Positions 32,691-44,889 are shown, counted from the first letter of the stretch. The stretch: DNA of 64,000 nt from Euglena gracilis (GCA_039621445.1 CP154955.1:55743341-55807340); one strand, 5' to 3'. Notes: generated by a model from the sequence alone, not told the origin. Numbers and translations are program-made.

Positions 32691-32899
32691 ATTTGGATTT
32701 GTAGTGCCCCGCATTGCTGCGCAGTGCCTCCAGCCGTGGGCGTACACAAAAGCACCACTCAGGAGGGCACCCCCGGAGCCCGGGCATTAAGATTTGATTT
32801 GGGTTTTTGGGATTTGGTTGGGGGTTCGCCCGTGGGGGTGTGTGGGGTTTGGTGTCCAGGGGGTTAATAGAGTGAGTTGCGAAAACTAGAAAATACCGT

Positions 32900-33340
32900 A
32901 ATAGTACCGACGGGGTGGGGGCTATGGAAAAAAAACGTGGGCGGATGGTGGTGGCGGTGGAAAAATAAAAGTCCCCAGGCAAGTGCCGAGGGTTCTGGCT
33001 ATGTGACGGGTGGTGGAAGGGGTGTGTGTGGGGAAAGGGCCGGTCGCGAACGTCGTACGATGGTCCCGCCGAGCGCGAAGAGCAGGGAACAGGGCCAGGG
33101 CGACGAGGGAGGGGGTCGTCTGTGGTGGTGAACTTCGTACGATGTGCAGGCCGCGTGGAACAGCAGGGTTGATGATGGGCGATGGGCGAGGTGTCCTGGG
33201 GCAGAGGCGAAGTACATCGTACGATGATCTCGCTGCGGGGAATGGCAGGGAAGGACAGGATGGCGACGAACAACGAGAGGGTGAGTTGTTGGTGAACTTC
33301 ATACGATGACGGCAGACAGGGGATGGAAGCGACGGTGATT
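32900..33340. repeat. Satellite A block with CGTACGATG palindromes, copy 1
   Basis: Diverged duplicate of 39838-40420. CGTACGATG (or CATACGATG) recurs at roughly 80-100-base intervals with GAGGGTGAGT, GGCAGGG and CGACGA words between. The + strand is G-rich. Confidence 0.75.
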
Positions 33341-33610
33341 CGGGGCGTGCCCGCTGGGGGGCAGGGGCCGGGATGATGTGATGGGGGATGAGGGCGTGCC
33401 CGCTGGGGGGCAGAGGCCGGGATGGTGTGATGGGGGGATGAGGGCGTGCCCGCTGGGGGGCAGAGGCCGGGATGGTATGATGGGGGGGAGGGCGTGCCCG
33501 CTGGGGGGCAGAGGCCGGGATGGTGTGATGGGGGGATGAGGGCGTGCCCGCTTGGGGGCAGAGGCCGGGGGTGCCTGCTGGGGGCACAGGTCGGAATGAT
33601 GTGATGTTCC
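33341..33610. repeat. Short array of the 45-bp minisatellite
   Basis: About five to six units of GGGCGTGCCCGCTGGGGGGC ... GGCCGGGATGATGTGATG. The same unit forms the long array at 40421-41880, again directly after a satellite A block. Confidence 0.85.
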
Positions 33611-33939
33611 CACCGGACTGGGCCCTCCTCTCGAGGGTCGGTCAGGGTAGAGGGTGCGGAACACAGAAGTGATGCAGAAAAAAAAACCACCTGGGTGGTC
33701 GCCGTACCCCCGGGGTGATATGGGTCCACTCCTCTCCTACGCCACGGAGAGGCTGAGCTCCGTCACGGAGGCGGGCCCCTCCTACGTCACAACTGAGGGG
33801 GGGGCCGAAAATTTTTCGATTTCATGGACGGGCAAAGGGCCGGAAGTCGGCGCGTGATTGTGTTTATCCAAAAATTCGAAGAGCAGAGCCAACACGGGGT
33901 GGTTGCGGTAATCTACAAATTCAGTGGGCGGGAGGCCAT
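33611..33939. other. Spacer between satellites
   Basis: Contains repeated CTCCTACG(C/T)CAC motifs near 33735 and 33780 and otherwise unique-looking sequence; no gene. Confidence 0.4.
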
Positions 33940-35370
33940 GGGGTGGTTAGGATGTTCCAGAAGTTGGGGCGGAACACTGGGGTGGGAGGTCAGGCAGTCG
34001 GCGTGTAGAACACTCCGGGGAGGGGGTTAAATTGTCCGGAAGTTTGGCAGGTGGAAGTTCGGCGGGTTGGACACCGCCAGGCGGGTTGGACACCGCCAGG
34101 CGGTTGGGGTTATTCCGAGGTTCGGTGGTTACAACACCACGGGGTGGTTGAGGGAGGCCTGGAAATGCAGTAAGTCGGATGTCATGGGGTGTTCGAGGTG
34201 GTCCGGAAGCTCTGAGGGCACGGGGTGATTAGGGTTATGTGGAAGCTCGGTAGGTGGGTTTACGCGGGAGTTGAAAGGGTAGCACACCATGGCGGGCTGA
34301 GTAACTGAGAAAATTGATGGGTCACCGAGAAATATATGGGGTAAAGCACTACAGGGTGATTGTGACGTCCGGAGAGATGGTAGGTAGGTTGGGATGGTCC
34401 GGCAGCTGATTTTAAACACCACGTGGTGGTTGGTGTGCAGTACACCATGGTTGTGGGGTTATCCAGGAGTTTGGTAGTGGGGTGGGAGAGACACCAGGGG
34501 GGGGCTCCGGTTATGCAGAAGTTGGGTGCATGGAATTTCCAGAAGTGATATGCGTGGAAGGCCACGGGGGGGGGGGTCCCAGGTTTCATCGGGTCGAACA
34601 CCATGGGTTGGTTGGGATTGTCCGGAATCTCGACAGGTTAGGCTCCACAGGGTGGCTGGGGTTATACCGATGTTCGGTGGGTGGTGAAAAACAATGGAGA
34701 GGTTGAGGCAAGCCTGAAATACAGCGGGTTGAATATTACGGGGTATTCGGAGTGGTCCGGGAGCTCGGTGGGTAAGACACCATCTGGGCGAGGGGGTTAT
34801 CCGTGGGTCAGAGTTCTACACCAAGGAGGCTATCAGGTTTATTCGGGAATCGGAAAGAACACCGTGGGGGTTGGGTTATCGGAAAGTTCGGTTGGTTGTG
34901 GTTATCCGGAGCGTATGGGGGGTCCGGGCAGTCGGTGTGAAGAACAGCACGGGGGGGGGGGTTGGGCTGTTCAGAAGTTTGTTGCAAAGCACACCTTGGG
35001 TTGGTTGGAAGTTCGGCGGGTTGGACGCACTGGGGTGGTTGGTGGTGAAACGAAAATCGGTGAGTAAGACATCATTGGGGGGGGGGGTCCACACCACGGG
35101 GTGGTTTAGTGGGTAAAACAACATGCGATGGGGCAATTGGTGCAGTCCAGAAGTATGACGGGTCTGGAACCAGGGATGAGGGTGTCCGGAAGTTCGTGGA
35201 AGAAACACCATGGGCACACCACAGGGCGGAATATATTGGGTACCCCGAAGTTTGAGGTAAAAACATTGTGGGGTGGAAGAATTTTTGGTGGGTGAGATAC
35301 ACAAGGTGGTTTGGGGTTATCCTGAAGCTCGGTGGGTCAGATAAAGCGGGTTGCTTTGGGTAGAGTGTGA
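33940..35370. repeat. Satellite B: diverged GGGGTGGTTGGGGTTATCCGG array
   Basis: Roughly 25 degenerate units of 50-60 bases with the recurring words GGGGTGGTTGGG, TTATCCGGAAG(T/C)TCGGTGGG and ACACCA. Units differ strongly, so this is an old tandem array. The + strand is G-rich and C-poor. Confidence 0.7.
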
Positions 35371-35439
35371 GTCCTGAAGAGGGGAAACAACGAGGTGATT
35401 GTGTTATAAATGGAACAAGATGGGGGAGGGTTTAAAATT

Positions 35440-37976
35440 TCGCGAGGCAGCAGAAGAAACTATGCATTGGATGGTGCACGTTAAAAAAAAAATCTTGCAT
35501 GCTGATGTCAGGCTGTGAAATAAATCGGCACAAATTGAACAAACTGCGGAGAGAGCTGTGTCTCACCGTGGTCTGGAGGGGGCACGGGGCTGGGGAGGTG
35601 AACTGCACGTGGTGGTGCATGTAAGAAATGGATGGGAGACTGGTGTCATAAAAATAGGGAGGCTGGGAATGCAAGAGGCGCTGATGAAAACCTGTTTTCC
35701 CCTGGGTGCTCAAGTTTCCTTTCCATGAAATTTGGGAATATTAATCTTATTAACTCAACTGGGTTTCTACCACAGTGGGGTTTCATTTAGAAATTGGGGG
35801 TTCGCAGCGAAGACTATTTGGGCTGCCCCTCAGGTTTTTCAGTGTGACTGACTCAGATGAGCTGCTAGAGAAATTTGTGGATGATAATTAAGAAAGGGAT
35901 TAAAGCAGTGGATGCAGGTGAATGGTTGCACTTAAGTAGGCTTGAGCCACGTTCAGACAAAGCGGAGGGAAGAAGAGGTTCCCAAATTCTTAAAAGATTA
36001 GGGTATGCCTGGTGTGCGTGGGGTGGGTATGGTGGGTAGTGGGTGGAGGCAGAGCCGGGGCAGGGTTCCTAGGTGCCGGACAGAGGGTGCCGGCGGGGGG
36101 GGGGGGAGTCGGCGTCCACAGTTCTTGGCGGAGAGCTGGTGGGTGATCTGGGGGGGGGGGGGGGGGGGGGGGGGGCAGAAACACGGTACCAGGCCCATTG
36201 TGACCAGTCCAAGGTTAAAAGTCCAAGAGGCAGCAAAAAGAAAAAATCATAAAATGGTTGGTGCACACAAAATGTGTTTGCATGCTGATGTAAAGCAATG
36301 AGATACATCAGCACAAATTCAACAAACCGTGGAGAGAGCTGTGTCTCACCCCGGTCGGGATGAGGATGGGGCGTGTGCTGCTGCCACATTTGATTGTATG
36401 GGAGAAAGAAATTGGGCCTGGTACCATGAAAGGTGGGAGGGGGCTGGGGGTGCAGGAAGCGCCGATGTAAATTGATTTCTCCCGGGTGTTTCCCCGCCTT
36501 TCTGTATTTTATGTCTTATGTGTATTTCCTCCACAGTGGGTGTTATTTCGGAAATTTTGGGGGTCCGCTGCGAAGAGCATTTGAGCTGCCCCACGGGTAT
36601 TTCAGTGTGTACTGTCTGAAATGAGCTGCAAGAGAAATTTGAGGATGAGAATTAAGGCAGGGTAAAAGCAGCGGCTGCCGATGAATGGCTGCACTTCAGC
36701 AGCTTGCACAAAGTTTGGACAAAGCGGAGGGAAGAGGTCCCCAAATTCTGGGGTGGGGTGGGTGTGGGGTGGGTGTGGTGGGTAGTGGGTGGAGGCACAG
36801 CTGGGGCATGGTTCCCAGGTGCCGGACAGAGGGTGCCGGCGGGGGGGGGGGTCGGCGTCCACCATTCTCGGAGGAGAGCTGGTGGGTGAGCTGGGGGGGG
36901 GGGGCGGCAGAAACATGGTGTCAGGCCCATTGTGGCCGGTTCAAGGTTTAAAAGTCCAAGAGGCAGCAAAAAAGAAAATGGTTGGTGCACACAAAATGTG
37001 TTTGCATGCTGATGCAGGGCAATAAGATACATCGGCACAAATTCAACAAACCGTGGAGAGAGCTGTGTCTCACCGCGGTCTGGATGAGGATGGGGCGTGT
37101 GCTGCTGCCACATTTGAATGCATGGGAAAAGAAAATGGGCCTGGTGTCATGAAAGCGGGGAGTGGGATGGGGTGCAGGAAGCGCCGATATAAACTGATTT
37201 ATCCCGCGTGTTTCCCCGCCTTTCTTTATTTCCTGAAATTTAGCAATGTTTTTTTTTATGTTTTATGTGGATTTCTACCACAGTGGGTGTTATTTCGGAA
37301 ATTTTGGGGGTTCGCTGCGAAGAGCATTTGAGCTGCCCCACGGGTAAGTCAGTGTGTACTGACTGAAAAGAGCTGTAAGAGAAATTTGAGAATGAGAATT
37401 AAGGGAGGGAAAAAAGCAGCGGTTGCAAATAAGTGGCTGAACTTCGGCAGCTTGAACAAAATTTGGACAAAGCGGAGGGAAGAGGTCCCCAAATTCTTGG
37501 GTGGGGTGGGTGTGGGGTGGGTGTGGTGGGTAGTGGGTGGAGGCACAGCTGGGGCATGGTGCCCAGGTGCCGGACAGAGGGTGCCGGCGGGGGGGGGGGC
37601 GGCGTCCACCATTCTCGGCGGAGAGCTGGTGGGGGGGGTGGGGGGGGGGGGGGGCGGGGGGGGGGAGAAACACGGTGCCAGGCCCACTGGAGGATTATGA
37701 CTGGTCCAAGAAGGGGGGTTCAAAAATACGAGAGGCAACAAAGAAACCATCAATTTGCAGGTGAGCGTAAAATATGTCTGCATCTGATGTCAGGTTGCGA
37801 GGTAAGTCAGCACAAATTCAACAAACCGTGGAGAGAGCTGTGTCTCACCCCGGTCTGGAGGGGGATGGGGCGTGCACTGCTGCCACATATGAATGTATGG
37901 GAGAAGGAAATTGGGCCTGGTGTCATGAAAGTGGGGAGGGGGCTGGGGGTGCAGGAAGCGCCGATGTAAATTGATT
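35440..37976. repeat. Satellite C: tandem units of about 750 bp
   Basis: About three and a third direct repeats. CAAAGCGGAGGGAAGAGGTC occurs at about 36720 and 37468 with a variant at 35957, and GAGAGAGCTGTGTCTCACC at about 35548, 36331, 37055 and 37828. Each unit contains GTGCCGGACAGAGGGTGCCG with a G run and an internal T-rich segment. Short frames inside are repeat translations. Confidence 0.8.
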
Positions 37977-38084
37977 TCCTGGAAGGTGGGGGGGTCGTCC
38001 GGACCCCCACCTGCGGGCCAGGAGGGGGGGACACCTCCCCCACCTAAACCATGTATGCCCTCCTTATATCAAACCCTGGGCGTG
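37977..38084. mobile_element. Family-G fragment at the satellite C/D junction
   Basis: GGAAGGTGGGG ... TCCGGACCCCC ... GCGGGCCAGGAGG ... CACCTAAACCATG ... CCTTATATCAAACCCTG. It lies exactly where satellite C stops and satellite D begins. Confidence 0.65.
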
Positions 38085-39704
38085 GTGTGCCTCCGAGGGG
38101 TTCATCATGTAAGCATTAACCTCAAGTAGGAGTGAATGCGGGTGGGGGATGTCTGGGTCATTTCAGGGCTTGAGCAAGCAAAAGGCCAGGTATTGGGTTG
38201 GGGCTGGTTCTTGAATGCAAAAGCAACGGAGGGCAGCCAGATTGCTGCAACGGAGGGCAGCCTGGCGCAAGGGTGGGGGGGGGTGTGTTTCAGAGGGCTG
38301 GTGTCGCCCAGGTCAACTCAGTTGGTGGTACTGTATGATGATGCCAGGGATGGGGCCCGGCACTCACAAGGGAGGGGTGGTTATTGCGTAAATAAATAAG
38401 TATGTTAGTATTTTTTATATAAAAAAACAGAGGAGCCTGAGGTTGGGGGTAGGGGTGACTGCAACTGTGCGCTCGCTGGGGGGGGGGGGGGGTGGTGTGC
38501 CTCCGAGGGGTTCATCTTGTAAGCACTAACCTCAAGTAGGGGAATGCGGGTGCGGGGTGTCTGGGTCATTTCGGGGCTTGAGCAAGCAAAGGCCAGGTAA
38601 TGGGTTGGGGCTGGTCTTTGAATGCAAAAGTAACGGAGGACAGCCAGGTTGCTACTGCGTGAGCGTGGGTGCCGTCCGGTGGGGGCTCCTCCGTCCGGAC
38701 GGGGGGGGGGTGCGCAAAATGTGCTGACGTTCCGGTGCTGGGAGTTATGGTGGGGGGGGGGCGTGCGAGCAGCTCCGGGGGGGGGGGGGGGGGGGGGGGG
38801 GGAGGGAAATGGGCCACCGCGGGCTTTGGCGGCCGGGCCCGAGCTCATTCGGTCCATGGCCCGTTCATAGGCTGGGGTTGGGGCCGGGCCAGGACGGCAG
38901 AGCGAACGCCGGCGCTGCCGCCCAGCATTTCCAAGCACCCACACACAGGGTGGGGAGGTGTCTGTGGGAGGGGGGAGTTCGCGTGCTGTGAGGGGCCCGT
39001 CTCTGGATTTTCGCAGCAAGTGCGCGGGGGGGGGGCGGATTGTGTGGGTTCGGGGCTGGGGTGATGCTGATTTGAGTGGGGGGGACGTTAATGGGCACAG
39101 TGTCTGAGCGGTGCAAGGCCATGGAAAGTCGGGGGGGAGCAGCCTGGCGCAAGGGTGGGGGGGGGTATGTTTCAGAGGGCTGGTGTCGCCCAGGTCAACT
39201 CAGTTGGTGGTACTGTATGATGATGCCAGGGGTGGGGCCCGGCACTCACAAGGGAGGGTTGGTTATTGCGTAAATAAATAAGTATGTTAGTAGTTTTTTT
39301 TTAATAAAAAAAACAGAGGAGCCTGAGGTATGGGGTAGGGGTGACTGCAACTGTGCGCTCGCTGGGGGGGGGGGGGGGGGGTGCGTCTGAGGGGTTCATC
39401 ATGTAAGCTCGGGTGGGGGATGTCTGGGTCATTTCGGGGCTTGAGCAAGCAAAGGCCAGGTAATGGGTTGGGGCGGGTCTTTGAATGTGCAGGGGCAACG
39501 GAGGGCAGCCAGGTTGCTACTGCGTGAGCGTGGGTGCCGGCCGGTGGGGCCTCCTCCGTCCGGACGGGGGGGGTGCGCACAATCTGCTGACGTTCCGGTG
39601 CTGGGGGTTAGGGTGGGGGGGGCGCGTGCGAGCAGCTCCGGGGGGGGGGGGAGGGAAATGGGACGCCGCGGGCTTTGGCGGCCGGGCCCGAGCTCATATC
39701 CCTG
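38085..39704. repeat. Satellite D: tandem units of about 890 bp
   Basis: TGTGCCTCCGAGGGGTTCAT starts units at 38088 and 38498, with a variant near 39382. The complete unit is about 890 bp and contains GAGCAAGCAAAGGCCAGGTA, TGCGTGAGCGTGGGTGCC, GAGCAGCTCCGGGGG and GCGTAAATAAATAAGTATG. Related units lie at 42350-43681. Proline-rich frames on the complement are not regarded as genes. Confidence 0.8.
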
Positions 39705-39775
39705 GCAGGTGGGGGGGTCCGGACCCCCCCCCTGCGGGCCAGGAGGGGAGGGGGTGGGGCGGGGCACCCATGGAG
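39705..39775. mobile_element. Family-G fragment at the satellite D/A junction
   Basis: CCCTGGCAGGTGGGGGGGTC ... GGACCCCCC ... TGCGGGCCAGGAGGGG, without the CACCTAAAC/TATCAAACCCTG end. It separates satellite D from satellite A. Confidence 0.6.
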
Positions 39776-39837
39776 GATGTCCTAAGAAAGGGCGAGCATG
39801 CGACATGCGGGAAACACGGGGTCGGCGATGCGGGTCA

Positions 39838-40420
39838 TCACAGGCGGACGGGCGGATGGTGGCGGCGTCGGAAAAAAGAGTCCCCGGGTGAGTGCCGAGG
39901 GTTCCGGCTGTGTGGCGGGTGGTGGAAGGGGCGGATGTAGGGGGAGGGCCGGTCGTCCCCGGGTGAGTGCCGAGGGTTCCGGCTGTGTGGCGGGTGGTGG
40001 AAGGGGCGGATGTAGGGGGAGGGCCGGTCGCGAACATCGTATGATGATCCCGCCGAGCGCGAAGGGCAGGGAACAGGGCCAGGGCGACGCGGGAGGGGTC
40101 GTCTGCGGCGGTGAACATCGTACGAGGATCCCGCCGAGCGTGAAGAGCAGGGAACAGGGCCAGGACGACGAGGGAGGGGGTCGTCTGCGGTGGTGAAATT
40201 CGTACGATGTGCATGCCGTGTGGAACGGCAGGGTTGATGATGAGGGCGATGGGCGAGGTGTCCTGGGACAGAGGCGAAGTACTTCGTACGACGACCTCGC
40301 TGCGGGGAACGGCAGGGAGGGACAGGATGGCGACGAACAACGAGAGGGTGAGTCGTTGGTGAACTTCGTACGATGACGTCGGGAGGAGGGGGATAAGGGC
40401 GACAGTGTCCCGGGGTGAGG
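39838..40420. repeat. Satellite A block with CGTACGA palindromes, copy 2
   Basis: Counterpart of 32900-33340 with an internal ~70-bp duplication (39885-39954 and 39956-40025, from CCCCGGGTGAGTGCCGAGG). TCGTACGA or near variants recur at regular intervals. Confidence 0.8.
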
Positions 40421-41880
40421 GGTGGATGAGGGCGTGCCCGCTGGGGGGCAGAGGCCGGGATGATATGATGGGGATGAGGGCGTGCCCACTGGGGGGCAGA
40501 GGCCGGGATGATGTGATGGGGATGAGGGCGTGCCCGCTGGGGGGCAGAGGCCGGGATGGTATGATGGGGATGCTGGCGTGCTGGGGGGCGCAGGGCCGAT
40601 ATGATATGATGGGGGGATGGGGGCGTGCCCGCTGGGGGGCAGAGGCCGGGATGATGTGATGGGGATGAGGGCGTGCCCGCTGGGGGGCAGAGGCCGGGAT
40701 GATGTGATGGGGATGAGGGCGTGCCCGCTGGGGGGCAGAGGCCGGGATGATGTGATGGGGGGGTGGGGGCGTGCCCGCTGGGGGGGGGAGAGGCCGGGAT
40801 GATGTGATGGGGGGATGGGAGCGTGCCCGCTGGGGGGCAGAGGCCAGGATGATGTGATGGGGTGATGGGGGCGTGCCCGCTGGGGGGCAGAGGCCGAGAT
40901 GGTATGATGGGGGGATGGGGGCGTGCCTGCTGGGGGGCAGAGGCCGGGATGATGTGATGGGGTGATGGGGGCGTGCCCGCTGGGGGGCGGAGGCCGGGAT
41001 GGTATGATGGGGGGATGAGGGCGTGCCCGCTGGGGGGCAGAGGCCGGGATGATGTGATGGGGATGAGGGCGTGCCCGCTGGGGGGCAGAGGCCGGGATGA
41101 TGTGATGGGGATGAGGGCGTGCCCGCGGGGGCGGAGGGGCGGGGGGAAGATGTGGGGGGGATGGGGGCGTGCCCACTGGGGGGCAGAGGCCGGGATGATG
41201 TGATGGGGATGAGGGCGTTCCCGCTTGGGTGCAGAGGCCGGGATGATGTGGTGGGGGGTGGGGGCGTGCCCGCTGGGGGGCAGAGGCCGGGATGATGTGA
41301 TGGGGGGATGGGGGCGTGCCCGCTGGGGGGCAGAGGCCGGGATGATGTGATGGGGGGATGGGGGCGTGCCCGCTGGGGGGCAGAGGCCGGGATGATGTGA
41401 TGGGGATGAGGGCGTGCCCGCTGGGGGGCAGAGGCCGGGATGATGTGATGGGGGGATGGGGGCGTGCCCGCTGGGGGGCAGAGGCCGGGATGATGAGATG
41501 GGGGGATGGGGGCGTGCCCGCTGGGGGACAGAGGCCGGGATTATGTGATGGGGATGAGGGCGTGCCCGCTGGGGGGGAGAGGCCGGGATGATGTGATGGG
41601 GGGATGGGGGCGTGCCCGCTGGGGGGCAGAGGCCGGGATGATGTGATGGGGGGATGGGGGCGTGCCCGCTGGGGGGGCAGAGGCCGGGATGATATGATGG
41701 GGGGATGAGGGCGTGCCTGCTGGGGGGCAGAGGCCGGGATGATGTGATGGGGGGAGGAGGGCGTGCCCGCTGGGGGGCAGAGGCCGGGATGATGTGATGG
41801 GGGGATGAGGGCGTGCCCGCTGGGGGGCAGAGGCCGGTATGGTATGATGGAGGGATGTGGGCGTGCGTGCTGGGAGGTCG
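40421..41880. repeat. 45-bp minisatellite, about 32 units
   Basis: Tandem GGGCGTGCCCGCTGGGGGGC + AGAGGCCGGGATGATGTGAT + GGGG units with small length variation (43-46 bp). The complement is open in more than one frame for over 700 codons, which is a consequence of the repeat and not of a gene. Confidence 0.95.
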
Positions 41881-42349
41881 GGATGATGTAAAACAAAAAC
41901 AAAAAGAGAAAAGAAAAAGAAAGAAACAATGAAAAAAGAAAAAAAGAAAAAAAAAGAAAAACAAACCGCCTACGCCACGAAGAGCCTGGGCTCTGCTGGC
42001 GGGGGTGCTTAGGATTGGAGGTATTTTGAGCCTTAGCCCTGTCGGTCACTCTGATATAGCGCTCAGTCGCCTCTAGGGTCGGCCAGTGACTAAGAGTTTG
42101 TCTGGTCGGGCCTGAGAAGCCTTGTGATGGGTTTGAAGCTGTAGGGTGCCCGGGGTTGCCATTCTATTGTGGGGCGTGAAGTCGGGCCCTACGACTTGCT
42201 GGGTCGGGCGAGGAGCGGTGGGGTGTCTGAGGTTTGTTGTGGAGGTTGTGGTGAGGCTGTCAGCCAGTTCGGGGATAAATGTCCCCCCCATTGGGGTTCC
42301 CTATGGTGCGGGGTAGGCAGAGCGCGCACAGGGTCTGGGGGTAATATGA
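41881..42349. other. Purine tract and spacer
   Basis: 41888-41965 is almost pure A/G (AAAAGAAAAAGAAAGAAAC type). The following 380 bases are G-rich unique sequence without gene signals. Confidence 0.5.
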
Positions 42350-43681
42350 TGTGATGCGTATTTAGGGGGGGGGGCGTGCAATCGGCTCCGGGGAGGCTGC
42401 TGCGGGCATAGGCGACCGGGCCCAAGCTCACTGGTCCGTGGCCCGTACAGAAGCTGGGGTTGGGACCGGGCCAGGACGGTAGAGCAAATGCCGGCGCTGC
42501 CGCCTGGCGTGAGCCAAGTACCCACACAGGGTGGGGGGGTGTCTGTCGGAGGGGGGGTCCGCGTGCTGTGAGGCACCCGTTCCTGGGTTTCTGCAGCAAG
42601 TGCGCAGGGGGGATCGTGTGGGTTTGGGGCTGGGGTGACGCTGATTTGAGGGGGGGTGGGGGGCGTTAATGGGCACATTGCCTGGGCGATGCAAGGCCGT
42701 GAAAAAATGGGGGGAGGCAGCCTGGTGCTAGGGTGGGGGTTTTGTCCACCTGCAATCACAGTTACCTGCAGTTAATTCTTACATGGAGAACCCCCTCGGA
42801 GGCACACCCAGGTTGCCCCCCCCCCCCCCCCCAGCTAGCGCACAGTCACCCCTACCCCCAACCTCAGGCTCCCCTGTTTTTATTTATTTATTTATTTACG
42901 CGATAACCACCCGCAAGTCCCCCCCGATTTTTTCACAGCCTCAGAGGGCTGGTGTCGCCCCGGTCAGCCTGGTTGGTGGTACTGTATGATGATGCCAGGG
43001 GTGTGGCCCGGCACTCTCAAGGGAAGACTTGCGGGTGGTTATCGCGTAAAGAAATGAGTATTGAAAAAGGAAAAAAAATTGGTGTGCCTCCGAGGGGTGT
43101 CTGGGTCATTCGGGGTCGGAGCAAGCAAAGACCAGGTAACGGGTTGGGGCTGGTCTCTGAATGCACAGGCAACTGAGGGTGGTTAGGTGGCTACTGCGTG
43201 AGCGTGGGTGCCGTCCGGTGGGGCCTCCGGACGGGGGGGGAGGGGTAGCGCGCAAGGTGCGGACGTGCCGTGCCTGGGTGATTGGGGGGGGGGCGCGTGC
43301 GATTGGTTCCGGGAGCGGGGGGGGGGGGGGATGGACCGCCGCAGGTTCAGGCTCAGGCTCAGGCTCACTGGTCCGTGGCCCGTACAGAAGCTGGGGTTGG
43401 GGCCGGGCCAGGACGGTGGAGCGGATGCCGGCGCTGCCTCCCGGCGTAGGCCAGGCAACCACACAGGGGGGGTGTCTGTCGGTGGGGGGGGGGTCCGCGT
43501 GCTGTGAGGGGCACGTCCCTGGATTTTCGCAGCAGGTGCAGGGGGGGGGGAGGAGGTCGTGTGGGTTCGGGGCTGAGGTGATGCTGTTTTGAGGGGGGGT
43601 GGGTGTTAATGGGCACAGTGCCTGAATGGTGCTAGGGGATGTTTGGGTGGCTCGAGCAAGCAAGGCCAGGTAACGGATGGG
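42350..43681. repeat. Satellite D, diverged units
   Basis: Shares with 38085-39704 the words GCAAATGCCGGCGCTGCCGC, AGGCTGGTGTCGCCC, GGTACTGTATGATGATGCC, GGTGTGCCTCCGAGGGG and GAGCAAGCAAAG. One segment (42765-42900) is inverted relative to the rest. Confidence 0.7.
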
Positions 43682-43791
43682 GCTCTGGCAGGTGGGGGGG
43701 GGGTCCGGCCCCCCCCCCCCCTGCGGGCCAGGAGGGGGGGGGACACCCCCCCCACCTAAACCATGTACGCTCTCCTTTTATCAAACCCTGG
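43682..43791. mobile_element. Family-G fragment at the right edge of the satellite domain
   Basis: CTCTGGCAGGTGGGG ... TCCGG ... CTGCGGGCCAGGAGG ... CACCTAAACCATGTACGC ... TATCAAACCCTG. Unique DNA begins immediately to the right. Confidence 0.65.
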
Positions 43792-44889
43792 TCTGGGCGA
43801 TCGTAAAATCATTCTTAGGTTTTCACAGCATGTGTGTTTGGTTGTTCTTGTGTTTTTTTTTTGACATAGCCCCTGGCGAATACAGTCGACGTGGGTCTAA
43901 GAACAGCCAGGGGGGCAGACCGCTGAGATTGCTGTGTCTGACCAGCCATACTAAGGCTGCCTTGCACCGGTGGTCTAGCTGATGAGGATGGGTGCCTGGT
44001 GTGGGTTGGGGGTGGTGAGTTGGGCTTGAGATGACCGAGGGAGTGTGGCCAGGGCATTCTTTGCGGGGAGAAAATTCGGGCGGGTTGGCCCGCTTGCTTG
44101 AATTTGCAGTTAGGCAACCAGTGTTACTGAGTGATTGAGCAATTGCTGAGAGCTGTGCGATGTGAGGGAGGTCGTGTGTGGTGGTTGGATATGGTACGTC
44201 TACATTCTGTTGATCTTCCGCTCATCCTTGACTCGCAGGTGCGGTATAGTGTGGTGTGCCTGCCCTGCTTGTAGGATCTACAGCAGTAGCCTCGCCCACT
44301 CGCTCACCCCCACTTACCCTAACTCCCCCATTCCTCCCAATTTGTCCGACCCAAAGCCCACCATAACAGGGGTGCTAACTTGGTGTCTCCATCATGGTAT
44401 ACATCGGTGCACAAAATATCTGATCACGTCGCAGAAATTGTGGCACCAAGCCTTCCAATTGGAGGTTGCGGGACGTAAATAGTTCATAAGAACACAAATT
44501 CCCAGACAATGAGTTCAACCCATTTGAAGGTTCAGGCCCAGGAGGGGATTGGGTACCACCTCCTGTATGAAGCAGTTCGGGATGGACTGGCAGCATGAAG
44601 CCGGATCAAGGAGATGAAGTTGAGAACTTGCAGAAGAGGAATACGGGGACCCCCGTGAGGGGTTTTGATGGCAACCCTGTCCACCACCGCAGGCAGGCTT
44701 GCAGGGGTTGGGGACGGGGCATGTGGCCAGCATGTCCCGTGTGAAGTTCATTGGAGAAAGCCTTCTGAAGGTCTTGTTTTTTCCCTAAGTTGCTACGGCT
44801 CAAACAGCAGTTTAGCAAAAGGTTTGCAAATACCTGAGACATAACTAAGATACGCCTTAGGCACAGGTTTTACATACCACATATCTCAC
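43792..44889. other. Unique DNA without recognised gene
   Basis: Balanced composition; several short frames are open on the - strand, possibly fragments of the retroelement-like region at 44.9-45.7 kb. Confidence 0.4.

Noticed and set aside
32482-33729. 415-codon Pro/Ser-rich frame on -
   Set aside because: Antisense of the G-rich satellite A and minisatellite; low stop density there is caused by composition.
40421-41880. CRISPR array
   Set aside because: Units are contiguous without unique spacers, and the context is eukaryotic.
39782-42049. Two - strand open frames of over 700 codons, His/Pro/Ala/Ser-rich
   Set aside because: They are translations of the 45-bp minisatellite and satellite A. 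More than one frame is open, unit length is not constant modulo 3, and there are no splice or start signals.
43161-43663. Gly/Arg- or Pro-rich frames on both strands
   Set aside because: They follow the repeat unit of satellite D and recur in its other copies with shifted frames.
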